Below are positions 1 to 6,466 of a stretch of DNA of 10,095 nt, piece after piece. This DNA is from Thermotogae bacterium (GTDB taxonomy: Bacteria > Thermotogota > Thermotogae > UBA12178). The stretch lies in the NCBI GenBank assembly GCA_003641795.1, contig QNAP01000045.1, positions 1-10,095 on the forward strand, written 5' to 3'. The notes below the pieces were generated by a model. The model was not told the origin of the DNA, did not search any database, and saw only the letters and a list, made by a program, of their open reading frames with translations. The position numbers and the translations under genes are program-made. The number at the start of each line of letters is the position of its first letter. The stretch's first letter is position 1.

Positions 1-53
1 ACCTCCAATCCGTTCACTTCCATCGATTTTACCAGGCCGCACACACCTGATCA

Positions 54-62
54 TGTTAAAAT
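54..62 (+). promoter_or_regulatory. candidate extended -10 promoter for the omp-alpha operon
   Basis: The bases TGTTAAAAT fit an extended -10 element: a TG, one spacer base, then TAAAAT, which matches TATAAT at five of six positions. No good -35 hexamer lies 16-18 bases upstream, as expected for the extended type. Transcription would start near base 69-70 and leave a leader of about 28 bases that carries the ribosome binding site at 85-90. The rest of bases 1-97 holds no gene I can support. Inference from sequence only; it is the only reasonable promoter seen in the window. Confidence 0.45.
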
Positions 63-97
63 GAAGTCGAAGATTGCTTGGAAAGGGAGGGAGTCTT

Positions 98-1618
98 ATG
101 AAGAGGATCCTCATGTTACTGTTGGCCGTTTTTATGATCTCGGTGAGTCTTGCTCAGCTCAACGATGTTCCCGTGAATCATTGGGCATACGACAGCGTGA
201 AAAAATTGGTAGAGATGAAGATACTCAGTGGCTTCCCAGACGGTACATTTAGAGGAAACGATCCCCTCACGAGATATCAGACAGCGGTCGCTCTCGACAG
301 GTTGATGCAGTATTTGGAAACGAGGATAGACGCCTCCGTTGATGCGAGTTTGAAGAACGAGCTTGCTCAGCTCAGGAGCCAATCTTCGGATCTGAGAAAG
401 CGGACGGAGACCATCGAAGCTGTGTTGGAAGGTTTGGTCAACACGCTTCGCAACCTGGATGAAAACTACGGTCAACTCTCTGACGAACTAACACAACTCA
501 AGAGTTCGTTGGAAAACCTCAAAAGTCAGGTGGTTCCCCCGGTGACCGAAGAAGCCGTGGACAAGAAGATAGCAGATAAGATTACAACCTTTGCTTCGCA
601 GTTGAACTCCAGTGTTGCACAACTGGAAGCCCGGCTGACAGCTCGCATGGATCAACTCGAAAAAGGTTACACCCAAGACCTGGCCGATCTCAACGCGAAG
701 TTGAAAGCGCTCGAAGTTGATCTCCAAGAAACCAAAGCCGAGATCGTGAAAATGAGCGATAGTTTCGCATCACAGAAGGCGATGGAAAACCTAGTAAAGG
801 ATCTTTCTTCACAGATTACGGATATTCGCTCTCAAACGACGGCGCTAGCAGAACAAGCGAGCAAGCTGGAACCCATGACAACCGAGCTTTCTCGCTATGG
901 CGTGGATATAGAAAGTCTCAAGCAGCGTGTCGGCTCCGTGGAAAGCATCGCATCGAATCTTTCTAAGAACCTCGAATCCGTTCAGGCCCAACTCAAAGAG
1001 TTCGCAACACGATTCGCCAGTCTGGAAAATAAAGATGCCGAGTTGGAAACACGGCTTTCATCGCTGGAATCCACTCCCTTCGCTTCACAGATCGACGTTA
1101 TGAAGGACGTGATCATTGGCGTTTCGAAGAACGTTGATGAACTCTCGCAAAGAGTTCAGGCACTGGAATCAAACAGTGCGACGGTGGCTCTGATAAATCA
1201 AGAAGTCAAAGTCCTGCGTTCCCGAATGGATCTGAACTTTGGCCAGCTCGCGGAGATCAAGGTCACGTTGAACAACCATCAAAAGATCATTACCCAGCTC
1301 AACACTAAAATCGATCAACAGGCCGCAAGTGTGAAGAATTTGGAAACAGAGCTATCCAGCTTAAAGAGCGAGGTCAACGCTGTAAGTACGTCGTATAAAA
1401 CAGCACTAGATAAGGCGAGCGAGGCTTTGAACGAAACCGAGAAACTGCGCCGAGAAATGGAAAAAAGGGCCTCCATAGATGATGTGAACGCACTCGCAGA
1501 AGATGCCCAATCGGCCAAGAGTACTGCCAAGCAGGCCCAGATCCTGGGGTGGTTCTCGACGATCCTCTCGCTTTTGGCAGCGGGAATGGCCGTTATGTAC
1601 ATGCTTTCAAGTCCATGA
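98..1618 (+). CDS. ompA2: Omp-alpha type outer-membrane tether: signal peptide, one SLH domain, long coiled coil, C-terminal membrane anchor
   Basis: This 506-residue protein is built like Thermotoga Omp-alpha, the rod-shaped spacer that holds the outer sheath away from the cell body. Residues 1-19 are a signal peptide (MKR, hydrophobic core, then SLA before Q20). Residues 21-74 form a single SLH domain, with a W29 after the DVPVNHW turn, GFPDGTF at 45-51 and TRYQ at 58-61. SLH domains bind wall-linked polymer. Residues about 75-480 are heptad-rich, with many Leu, Ser, Lys and Glu and no cysteine, and should form a long coiled coil. Residues 484-502 are a hydrophobic helix that would anchor the C-terminus in the outer membrane. 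The ATG at 98 is chosen over an upstream TTG at 74 because GGGAGG (85-90) sits 7 bases before it and the signal peptide starts there. It heads the operon. The symbol rests on the recalled neighbourhood of T. maritima (ompA2 beside ruvB), so the class is surer than the exact symbol. Confidence 0.88.
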   Translation: MKRILMLLLAVFMISVSLAQLNDVPVNHWAYDSVKKLVEMKILSGFPDGTFRGNDPLTRYQTAVALDRLMQYLETRIDASVDASLKNELAQLRSQSSDLRKRTETIEAVLEGLVNTLRNLDENYGQLSDELTQLKSSLENLKSQVVPPVTEEAVDKKIADKITTFASQLNSSVAQLEARLTARMDQLEKGYTQDLADLNAKLKALEVDLQETKAEIVKMSDSFASQKAMENLVKDLSSQITDIRSQTTALAEQASKLEPMTTELSRYGVDIESLKQRVGSVESIASNLSKNLESVQAQLKEFATRFASLENKDAELETRLSSLESTPFASQIDVMKDVIIGVSKNVDELSQRVQALESNSATVALINQEVKVLRSRMDLNFGQLAEIKVTLNNHQKIITQLNTKIDQQAASVKNLETELSSLKSEVNAVSTSYKTALDKASEALNETEKLRREMEKRASIDDVNALAEDAQSAKSTAKQAQILGWFSTILSLLAAGMAVMYMLSSP

Positions 1619-1637
1619 GTGAATTGGAGGTTCGATA

Positions 1638-2936
1638 ATGACCTGGGTTTACATAGAGGAGATCGCAAAGCACGTTGGTGAGGATGTCGAAATAAGAGGT
1701 TGGGTGTGGAGAAGGCGTGCCAGTGGTGGCATTGCCTTTTTGCACCTCAGAGATGGGACGGGTTTCATACAGGCTGTGATCGATAAGACAACGCAGCACG
1801 AAGACCTTTTCGAACAAGTCAAGAAGCTCGACATCGAGTCGAGCGTCGTGGTACGAGGCAGGGTGGTGGAAGAACCACGGGCTCCTGGAGGTTACGAGAT
1901 CAAGCTCGAGGATTTGGAAGTCGTCCAACAGCCTCTCGAGCCTTTTCCCATTCGTAAGAAAGACCACGGTGTTGACTTTTTAATGGATCACAGACACTTG
2001 TGGATCAGGTCCAAACGGCAATTCCATATCTTGAGAATCCGCCACGAGGTTATCAAGGCCATCAGGGAGTTTTACAACGAGAGGGGTTTCGTTCTGGTCG
2101 ATACGCCCATCTTCACCGGGTCCGTAGGTGAGTCTGCAGGTAACACTTTTGAACTCGATTACTTCGATTATGGGAAGGTGTACCTTGCACAAACAGGACA
2201 GCTTTACTTGGAAGCGGCGTGTATGGCGTTGAGTAAGGTTTATAATCTCGGCCCCACTTTCCGGGCGGAGAAATCCAAGACACGTAGACACCTCATCGAG
2301 TTCTGGATGAACGAGGCTGAGGTAGCTTATTACGAACATGAAGACAACATCCGCCTCCAGGAAGAGCTGGTCTCATTTCTGGTGAAGAAAGTCCTCGAGA
2401 GGGCTTCACATCACCTATTGGAAATAGGGAGAGACATCAAGAAGCTCGAGAAGGTGGAACCACCTTTTCATCGGATTACTTACGACGACGCCGTTGAATT
2501 CCTGAAGAAGAAAGGTTACGAGATCAAGTGGGGCGACGATATGGGAGGAGATGAAGAAACGGCCATAAGCAGCGAATTTGAAAAACCTGTGGTTATAGAG
2601 CGGTATCCACGGATGGCCAAAGCCTTCTACATGCAACCGGATCCAGAGCGACCCGAGGTGGTTCTTTGCAACGACATGATAGCACCGGAAGGTTATGGAG
2701 AAATCATAGGTGCGTCTCAAAGGATCCACGATTACGACCTCCTGGTGGAGAGAATCCAAGAGTTTGGATTACCCTTGGAAAATTACGACTGGTATTTAGA
2801 TTTGAGAAAGTACGGGACCGTTCCCCACAGCGGGTTCGGACTCGGTGTAGAGAGAACCATCGCGTGGATCTGTGGATTGGACCACGTGAGGGAAGCTGTA
2901 CCTTTTCCCAGAATGCTTTACAGGCTACGGCCGTAA
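1638..2936 (+). CDS. asnS: asparaginyl-tRNA synthetase, archaeal-like class IIb enzyme
   Basis: The cytoplasmic enzyme joins asparagine to tRNA-Asn using ATP. Residues about 17-103 are the OB-fold anticodon-binding domain. The class II core follows: motif 1 near 140-161 (ERGFVLVDTPIFTG), motif 2 at 208-226 (FRAEKSKTRRHL then EFWMNE), motif 3 at 399-411 (GFGLGVERTIAWI). Asparagine rather than aspartate specificity is argued by AQTGQLYLEAA at 184-194; AspRS has QSPQ followed by K-Q at this spot. The stretches around WGDDMGGDE (298-306) and APEGYGEIIGASQR (349-362), and the RLRP-like end, recall the Pyrococcus-type AsnRS of similar length (about 430) more than the E. coli enzyme. That is from memory, not from a search. 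ATG at 1638 follows TTGGAGG (1624-1630). The gene begins 19 bases after omp-alpha. As I recall it is absent from the matching place in T. maritima, so it may be an insertion into the operon. Confidence 0.9.
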   Translation: MTWVYIEEIAKHVGEDVEIRGWVWRRRASGGIAFLHLRDGTGFIQAVIDKTTQHEDLFEQVKKLDIESSVVVRGRVVEEPRAPGGYEIKLEDLEVVQQPLEPFPIRKKDHGVDFLMDHRHLWIRSKRQFHILRIRHEVIKAIREFYNERGFVLVDTPIFTGSVGESAGNTFELDYFDYGKVYLAQTGQLYLEAACMALSKVYNLGPTFRAEKSKTRRHLIEFWMNEAEVAYYEHEDNIRLQEELVSFLVKKVLERASHHLLEIGRDIKKLEKVEPPFHRITYDDAVEFLKKKGYEIKWGDDMGGDEETAISSEFEKPVVIERYPRMAKAFYMQPDPERPEVVLCNDMIAPEGYGEIIGASQRIHDYDLLVERIQEFGLPLENYDWYLDLRKYGTVPHSGFGLGVERTIAWICGLDHVREAVPFPRMLYRLRP

Positions 2937-2960
2937 GGAAAGCAAAAAGGGAGGCGGAAA

Positions 2961-3977
2961 ATGTCCAAGGTTACGAGCCCCAGGGAGACCGTTGAAGATG
3001 GGTTCATGGTCTCTCTAAGACCGCGGACGCTCGAAGAGTACGTGGGTCAGGAGAAGATAAAGAAGCGTTTGATCGTTGCGATGGAAGCCGCACGAATGCG
3101 TGGAGAACCGTTGGACCACATTTTGCTTGCCGGCCCTCCTGGATTGGGTAAAACTACCCTTGCGCACATAATCGCCAACGAAATGAATGCTCGCATTCAT
3201 GTCACCAGCGGACCGATCATCGAAAGACAAGGAGATTTAGCAGCCATCGTCACGAGTTTGGACTTCCAAGATGTTCTCTTCATCGACGAAGTGCACAGAC
3301 TCAGCAAAGTGGTAGAGGAGATACTCTATGCCGCCATGGAAGATTTCAAGCTCGACATAATGATAGGGAAAGGCCCCAGCGCTCGATCGATCCGAATAGA
3401 CGTGGAGCCCTTTACCCTCGTGGCCGCTACCACCAGGAGTGGGCTGATAAGCGCGCCCTTGAGGAATCGTTTCGGTATGGTCTTCGAACTAGACTTTTAT
3501 AGCGAGGAAGAGATAAAAGAAATCGTCGAACGCACCGCACGGAAGTTGGGGATCGAAATCGTTGAAGAGGCCGCGAGTTACGTAGCACAACGCTCCCGAG
3601 GTACTCCTCGCATTGCTAATCGCTTAGTGAAACGCATTCGCGACGTGGCAACGATAAAAAAGACTAACGTCATCACCCTCGCGATCGCGCGCGAGACCAT
3701 GAAGATGCTGGAAATAGATGATCACGGCTTGGACAGTGTGGATAGAAAGATCCTGAAGGTGATCATCGAGACCTTCAACGGTGGCCCTGTGGGGATAAAG
3801 GCCTTGGCAGCTTCCATGGGTATGGAACCAGATACCATCAGCGAAGTCTACGAACCTTATTTGTTGCAGGCAGGCTTCATAGCCAGAACGCACAGGGGTA
3901 GAGTGGTCACTGAAAAAGCGTGGAAGCACATGGGTTACAGCAAGGCCGTTGGACCCCTGTGGGATGAAGATGGATGA
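2961..3977 (+). CDS. ruvB: RuvB, Holliday junction branch-migration ATPase
   Basis: RuvB forms hexameric rings that, with RuvA, pump DNA through Holliday junctions during recombination and repair. The 338-residue protein has the full family layout: Walker A GPPGLGKT at 58-65, Walker B DEVH at 109-112, sensor 1 ATTR at 156-159, the arginine finger R170 in LRNRFG, and sensor 2 in GTPRIANR around R217. A C-terminal winged helix (about 265-327) carries GGPVGIKALA and ends in RGRVVTEKAW. Nothing is truncated or missing. ATG at 2961 has GGGAGG (2949-2954) 6 bases before it. The stop overlaps the start of the yggS-family gene, so translation of the two is probably coupled. ruvA and ruvC are not in the window. 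Confidence 0.97.
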   Translation: MSKVTSPRETVEDGFMVSLRPRTLEEYVGQEKIKKRLIVAMEAARMRGEPLDHILLAGPPGLGKTTLAHIIANEMNARIHVTSGPIIERQGDLAAIVTSLDFQDVLFIDEVHRLSKVVEEILYAAMEDFKLDIMIGKGPSARSIRIDVEPFTLVAATTRSGLISAPLRNRFGMVFELDFYSEEEIKEIVERTARKLGIEIVEEAASYVAQRSRGTPRIANRLVKRIRDVATIKKTNVITLAIARETMKMLEIDDHGLDSVDRKILKVIIETFNGGPVGIKALAASMGMEPDTISEVYEPYLLQAGFIARTHRGRVVTEKAWKHMGYSKAVGPLWDEDG

Positions 3978-4665
3978 GAAGCGGCTTATTCAGCGTTACG
4001 AAACCGTGAGGACACGGATTGCGCGTGTTGCAGAACGAGCGGGGAGGTCTCCTGGAGAGATCACGTTGGTAGCTGTAACAAAGAACGTACCAGCTGAGTT
4101 GATCCGTCAAGCGGCTGGATTGGGAATGAAACATTTCGGTGAGAACAGAGCGCAAGAACTGAGAGAGAAGTACCAGCATCTAACCCACCTCCGCGTGACA
4201 TGGCATTTCATAGGCAGGATACAGACGAATAAGGTGAAGTACTTTGTACCTATATGTCAGTACGTTCACTCTGTTTGGAGAGTAAATGAAGTCATGGAGA
4301 TACAGAAGCGAGCGGAACGTTTGGACAAGACGATTTATGTGTTTGTCGAGGTCAACACCTCCGGTGAGGAAAGCAAAGCCGGGTTACAACCAGATCAAGT
4401 GAAAGCTTTTCTCTCACAGGTTTTACCTTATGATCGGTTACGCTTTATCGGACTCATGACCATGGCCCCGTTGACTCGGGAAAAGTCTGTTATAAGGGCG
4501 TCCTTCAGAACGCTTAGAGAACTGCGCGATCATCTGGAGCAGTACAACAAGGGTAACGTGGAGATCCGTGAACTCTCCATGGGCATGTCCAACGATTTCG
4601 AGATAGCCATTGAAGAAGGTGCCACGTATTTGCGAATCGGTTCCGCCATCTTCAAGAGCGAGTGA
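3970..4665 (+). CDS. yggS: YggS/PROSC family pyridoxal phosphate homeostasis protein
   Basis: This family binds pyridoxal 5'-phosphate in a single TIM-barrel fold like the N-terminal part of alanine racemase, shows no known enzyme activity, and buffers PLP and amino-acid pools in the cytoplasm. With the start at 3970 it is 231 residues, the usual length. The PLP lysine is K38 in LVAVTKN. Other family signatures are HFGENRAQEL, WHFIGRIQTNK, FVEVNTSGEESKAG, GLMTMAP and, near the end, LSMGMSNDFEIAI followed by RIGSAIF, the phosphate-binding part. ATG at 3970 overlaps the last 8 bases of ruvB; an in-frame ATG at 3964 is an equal alternative, and a far upstream TTG at 3949 is unlikely. Ribosome binding is weak (GTGGG at 3959-3963), which suggests translation coupled to ruvB. 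The next gene is yggT, a very common partner of yggS in bacteria. Confidence 0.93.
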   Translation: MDEKRLIQRYETVRTRIARVAERAGRSPGEITLVAVTKNVPAELIRQAAGLGMKHFGENRAQELREKYQHLTHLRVTWHFIGRIQTNKVKYFVPICQYVHSVWRVNEVMEIQKRAERLDKTIYVFVEVNTSGEESKAGLQPDQVKAFLSQVLPYDRLRFIGLMTMAPLTREKSVIRASFRTLRELRDHLEQYNKGNVEIRELSMGMSNDFEIAIEEGATYLRIGSAIFKSE

Positions 4666-4672
4666 ACGGAAA

Positions 4673-4679
4673 GAGGGTG
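4673..4679 (+). promoter_or_regulatory. ribosome binding site fixing a TTG start for yggT
   Basis: GAGGGTG lies 8 bases before the TTG at 4688. It decides this start against a longer reading that would begin at 4610, deep inside the preceding gene. Confidence 0.6.
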
Positions 4680-4687
4680 AAAAAGAG

Positions 4688-4987
4688 TTGTTTCTCTTGT
4701 CCAATTTCATAGGTGCTGTGGCGCTGATACTCAGGATTCTCATAAATATCGAAATCATTGCCATCATTATTTCAGCACTTCTCAGTTGGATAGTACCGTA
4801 CCGACACCATCCGGTGCGGACCTTCTTCGATGGGCTCGCAGAATTCGTGGTGGGGCCACTCAGGAGAGCTCTTCCACTACGTGCTGGTATCTTTGACTTC
4901 ACTCCGCTGTTAGCGATACTTTTGTTGGTCTTCTTCGATCGTTTCATCGTTGAATCCCTTTTTGACCTGGCGAGGATGCTGAGATGA
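4688..4987 (+). CDS. yggT: YggT family small inner-membrane protein
   Basis: A 99-residue membrane protein of the YggT family (two hydrophobic segments). The first is at about 8-36, ending in the family pattern ALLSWIVPYRHHP. The conserved loop follows, with FVVGPLRRALPLRAG at 53-67 and DFTPL at 70-74, then a second hydrophobic segment at about 72-92. Its molecular role is not settled; relatives have been linked to osmotic tolerance, cell division and, in plastids, cytochrome b6f maturation. The TTG at 4688 is preferred because it has a good ribosome binding site and gives the normal family length with the N-terminus leading straight into the membrane segment. The stop shares ATGA with the start of nadK, a typical coupled junction. 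Confidence 0.86.
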   Translation: MFLLSNFIGAVALILRILINIEIIAIIISALLSWIVPYRHHPVRTFFDGLAEFVVGPLRRALPLRAGIFDFTPLLAILLLVFFDRFIVESLFDLARMLR

Positions 4988-5790
4988 GAGTGGGCATCGT
5001 ATTCAATCCGACTATCCCAGGTGCGCAGCATGAAAGCACGCTTTTGGAGCAATATCTACGCTTGCGGGGTGCTGAAATTGCTTTCGTTCGTCCAGTGAAC
5101 GAAATACCGGATATAGGTTGCGATACTCTGATGGTGATGGGCGGGGACGGTTCCATGCTACAAGTGGCCCATTGGCTTGCTGAGACTGGAATCCCCGCAT
5201 TGGGTATCAAGCAGGGCAGACTCGGTTTTCTCATGGCTTACGGTATTGACGAATACGAGGTTGCCATAGACGCGCTGGTTCAAGGTAAGCTCCAGAAGAT
5301 ACAGGCCAATATGCTGGAAGTCTTATTTTCAAACGGAAAAAGACGTTACGCGTTGAACGATTTCGTCTTGGAACGTTTTTCGAATCACCGTACGATAGAG
5401 GTCGAAGTTCAAACGAATGAAGGTGATCTCGTCTTCCTTGGTGATGGTGTGGTGGTGTCGTCACCCATAGGTTCGACTGCTTACAACCTTGCAGCCGGTG
5501 GAGCCGTGGTTTGTCCGACTCTAAAGATTATCCAAATTACGCCGTTGAATCCTCATGGGGTTATGAGAACCTCCGTCTTGCTACCCGGCGATTCTTCGAT
5601 CTCACTCCGGGTTCTTCGGGGTACTGGTAAAGCTGTTTTTGACGGCATTTCCGCTGTTGAAATAAGGGAGGGATTCTCAGCCAGAGTACGGTTCTCAAGC
5701 AAAGTGGTAACTTTGCTCAAGAGCGAAAAACATCGCTTTTTTGAAGTTCTCAAAGCGAAGTTCAGCTTTGGAAAGAGTCGAATGGATTGA
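4984..5790 (+). CDS. nadK: NAD kinase (ATP- or polyphosphate-dependent)
   Basis: This cytoplasmic enzyme phosphorylates NAD to NADP and is the only known source of new NADP. The 268-residue protein has the GGDG motif at 53-56 (GGDGSMLQ), GRLGFL at 78-83, ALNDFVLER at 123-131 (the usual NE/ND pair that contacts the nicotinamide ribose), and the glycine-rich DGVVVSSPIGSTAYNLAAGG motif at 154-173, followed by ITPLNPH. The position before GRLGFL is K76-Q-G where many bacterial enzymes have Asn-x-Gly; I recall the T. maritima enzyme also having Lys here, so it looks like a lineage trait rather than a defect. The short N-terminus lacks extra domains. ATG at 4984 overlaps the yggT stop by 4 bases, with GAGG at 4972-4975. 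phoU-like follows after 10 bases. Confidence 0.94.
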   Translation: MRVGIVFNPTIPGAQHESTLLEQYLRLRGAEIAFVRPVNEIPDIGCDTLMVMGGDGSMLQVAHWLAETGIPALGIKQGRLGFLMAYGIDEYEVAIDALVQGKLQKIQANMLEVLFSNGKRRYALNDFVLERFSNHRTIEVEVQTNEGDLVFLGDGVVVSSPIGSTAYNLAAGGAVVCPTLKIIQITPLNPHGVMRTSVLLPGDSSISLRVLRGTGKAVFDGISAVEIREGFSARVRFSSKVVTLLKSEKHRFFEVLKAKFSFGKSRMD

Positions 5791-5795
5791 GGTGG
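5789..5795 (+). promoter_or_regulatory. ribosome binding site fixing a GTG start for the phoU-like gene
   Basis: GAGGTGG overlaps the nadK stop codon and sits 5 bases before GTG at 5801 (8 counting from the GAGG core). It favours the 221-residue reading over one starting at TTG 5741 inside nadK. Confidence 0.6.
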
Positions 5796-5800
5796 GCAAC

Positions 5801-6466
5801 GTGACTCTGGCGAAACGCTGGGTTGAGGAATATGAAAAGAATTGGACGAGATTTCTGAGATTCCAGGAAGGTGTCTTCAATGAATGGTTCGAAGGGATTG
5901 AAAACCTGGACAGAAAGGTTTTCGAAAAAGTGTTGAGCTATTTCGATCAGATCTGCAACTACTATGTGGAGCTGACACGCGACTTCATCACCACCATGGC
6001 GGTAGCTTCTCCCATGGGCCAGGAAGTGCGGAAGATGTTGGGAATGCAGAACGCAGCCGGGAAGGGATTTAACGCCATGATGACGTTGGAAAAAGTATCG
6101 AAGGTTTTCTGCGAACTCTCAGAGTTCTACACTTCGATTCCGGGTGATGTGATCAAGATGGCCAAAACCGTTTACCAGATTCACGACCATGTGGTCTCTC
6201 TTGCGTTTTGCAAGACGAACAAGGTTAAAGAGATGTCCACAATTTGCTCAACAGACAACAGGGTGGACATGTACAAGCAGGCCATCCTTTCTGAACTTTT
6301 GAAAAACGAGACCGAAAAGAGCCAAAAACTCTTCAAGATAGTGAATTACTTGGAAGAAATCGGAGATGCGTGCACCGCTATGGGATGTGAGATCGTCTTC
6401 GCTTTAGAAGGAACCCAAGGCTTTTGCCACAATGACAGCTATAGGATACTGGAGGGAAACCGGTAG
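5801..6466 (+). CDS. PhoU-like protein with one degenerate metal motif
   Basis: The 221 residues are nearly all helical, as in PhoU, which is made of two three-helix bundles binding iron or zinc clusters through E-x-x-x-D motifs. The second repeat keeps this motif as E185-E-I-G-D189, followed by ALEGTQG, where PhoU has a V-Y-M-x-G-E-like turn. The first repeat (about 70-110, starting ASPMGQEV) has no E-x-x-x-D; residues near F90 and M94 occupy the expected places. Features shared, from memory, with the T. maritima PhoU (TM1734, structure solved) are the SPMG/SPIG turn, TDNRVDMYK and CHND near the end. PhoU normally restrains phosphate uptake through PstSCAB and PhoR; no pst or pho genes are nearby, so its partner is unknown. 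An upstream TTG (5741) would overlap nadK by 50 bases and is rejected. The stop codon touches the next start. Confidence 0.7.
   Translation: MTLAKRWVEEYEKNWTRFLRFQEGVFNEWFEGIENLDRKVFEKVLSYFDQICNYYVELTRDFITTMAVASPMGQEVRKMLGMQNAAGKGFNAMMTLEKVSKVFCELSEFYTSIPGDVIKMAKTVYQIHDHVVSLAFCKTNKVKEMSTICSTDNRVDMYKQAILSELLKNETEKSQKLFKIVNYLEEIGDACTAMGCEIVFALEGTQGFCHNDSYRILEGNR
6451..6456 (+). promoter_or_regulatory. ribosome binding site for the Lpt fusion gene
   Basis: GGAGGG within the last codons of the phoU-like gene lies 10 bases before the GTG at 6467. The GTG directly follows the TAG stop of phoU-like, so the two are probably translated in a coupled way. Confidence 0.6.

Noticed and set aside
1..54. 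Possible start of a divergent - strand gene (ATG complement at 54, or complement at 23)
   Set aside because: Only 7-18 codons are visible and no convincing ribosome binding site precedes either start. All three + frames are also partly open, so no call can be supported.
2666..2995. A 109-codon + strand frame over the end of asnS and start of ruvB
   Set aside because: It is out of frame with two well-supported genes and has an Arg-rich, low-complexity product with no ribosome binding site.
4610..4687. A longer YggT with 26 extra N-terminal residues
   Set aside because: The extension lies within yggS, is hydrophilic and unlike the family, and TTG at 4688 has its own ribosome binding site.
4438..5052. 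A 204-codon reading frame on the - strand across yggS, yggT and nadK
   Set aside because: It lies opposite three clear genes, has no recognisable domain, and its composition (Ser/Arg-rich) is typical of an antisense shadow.
5741..5800. A 20-codon N-terminal extension of the phoU-like gene from TTG 5741
   Set aside because: It would overlap nadK by 50 bases without a ribosome binding site. GTG at 5801 has GAGGTGG in front and gives an N-terminus like known PhoU.
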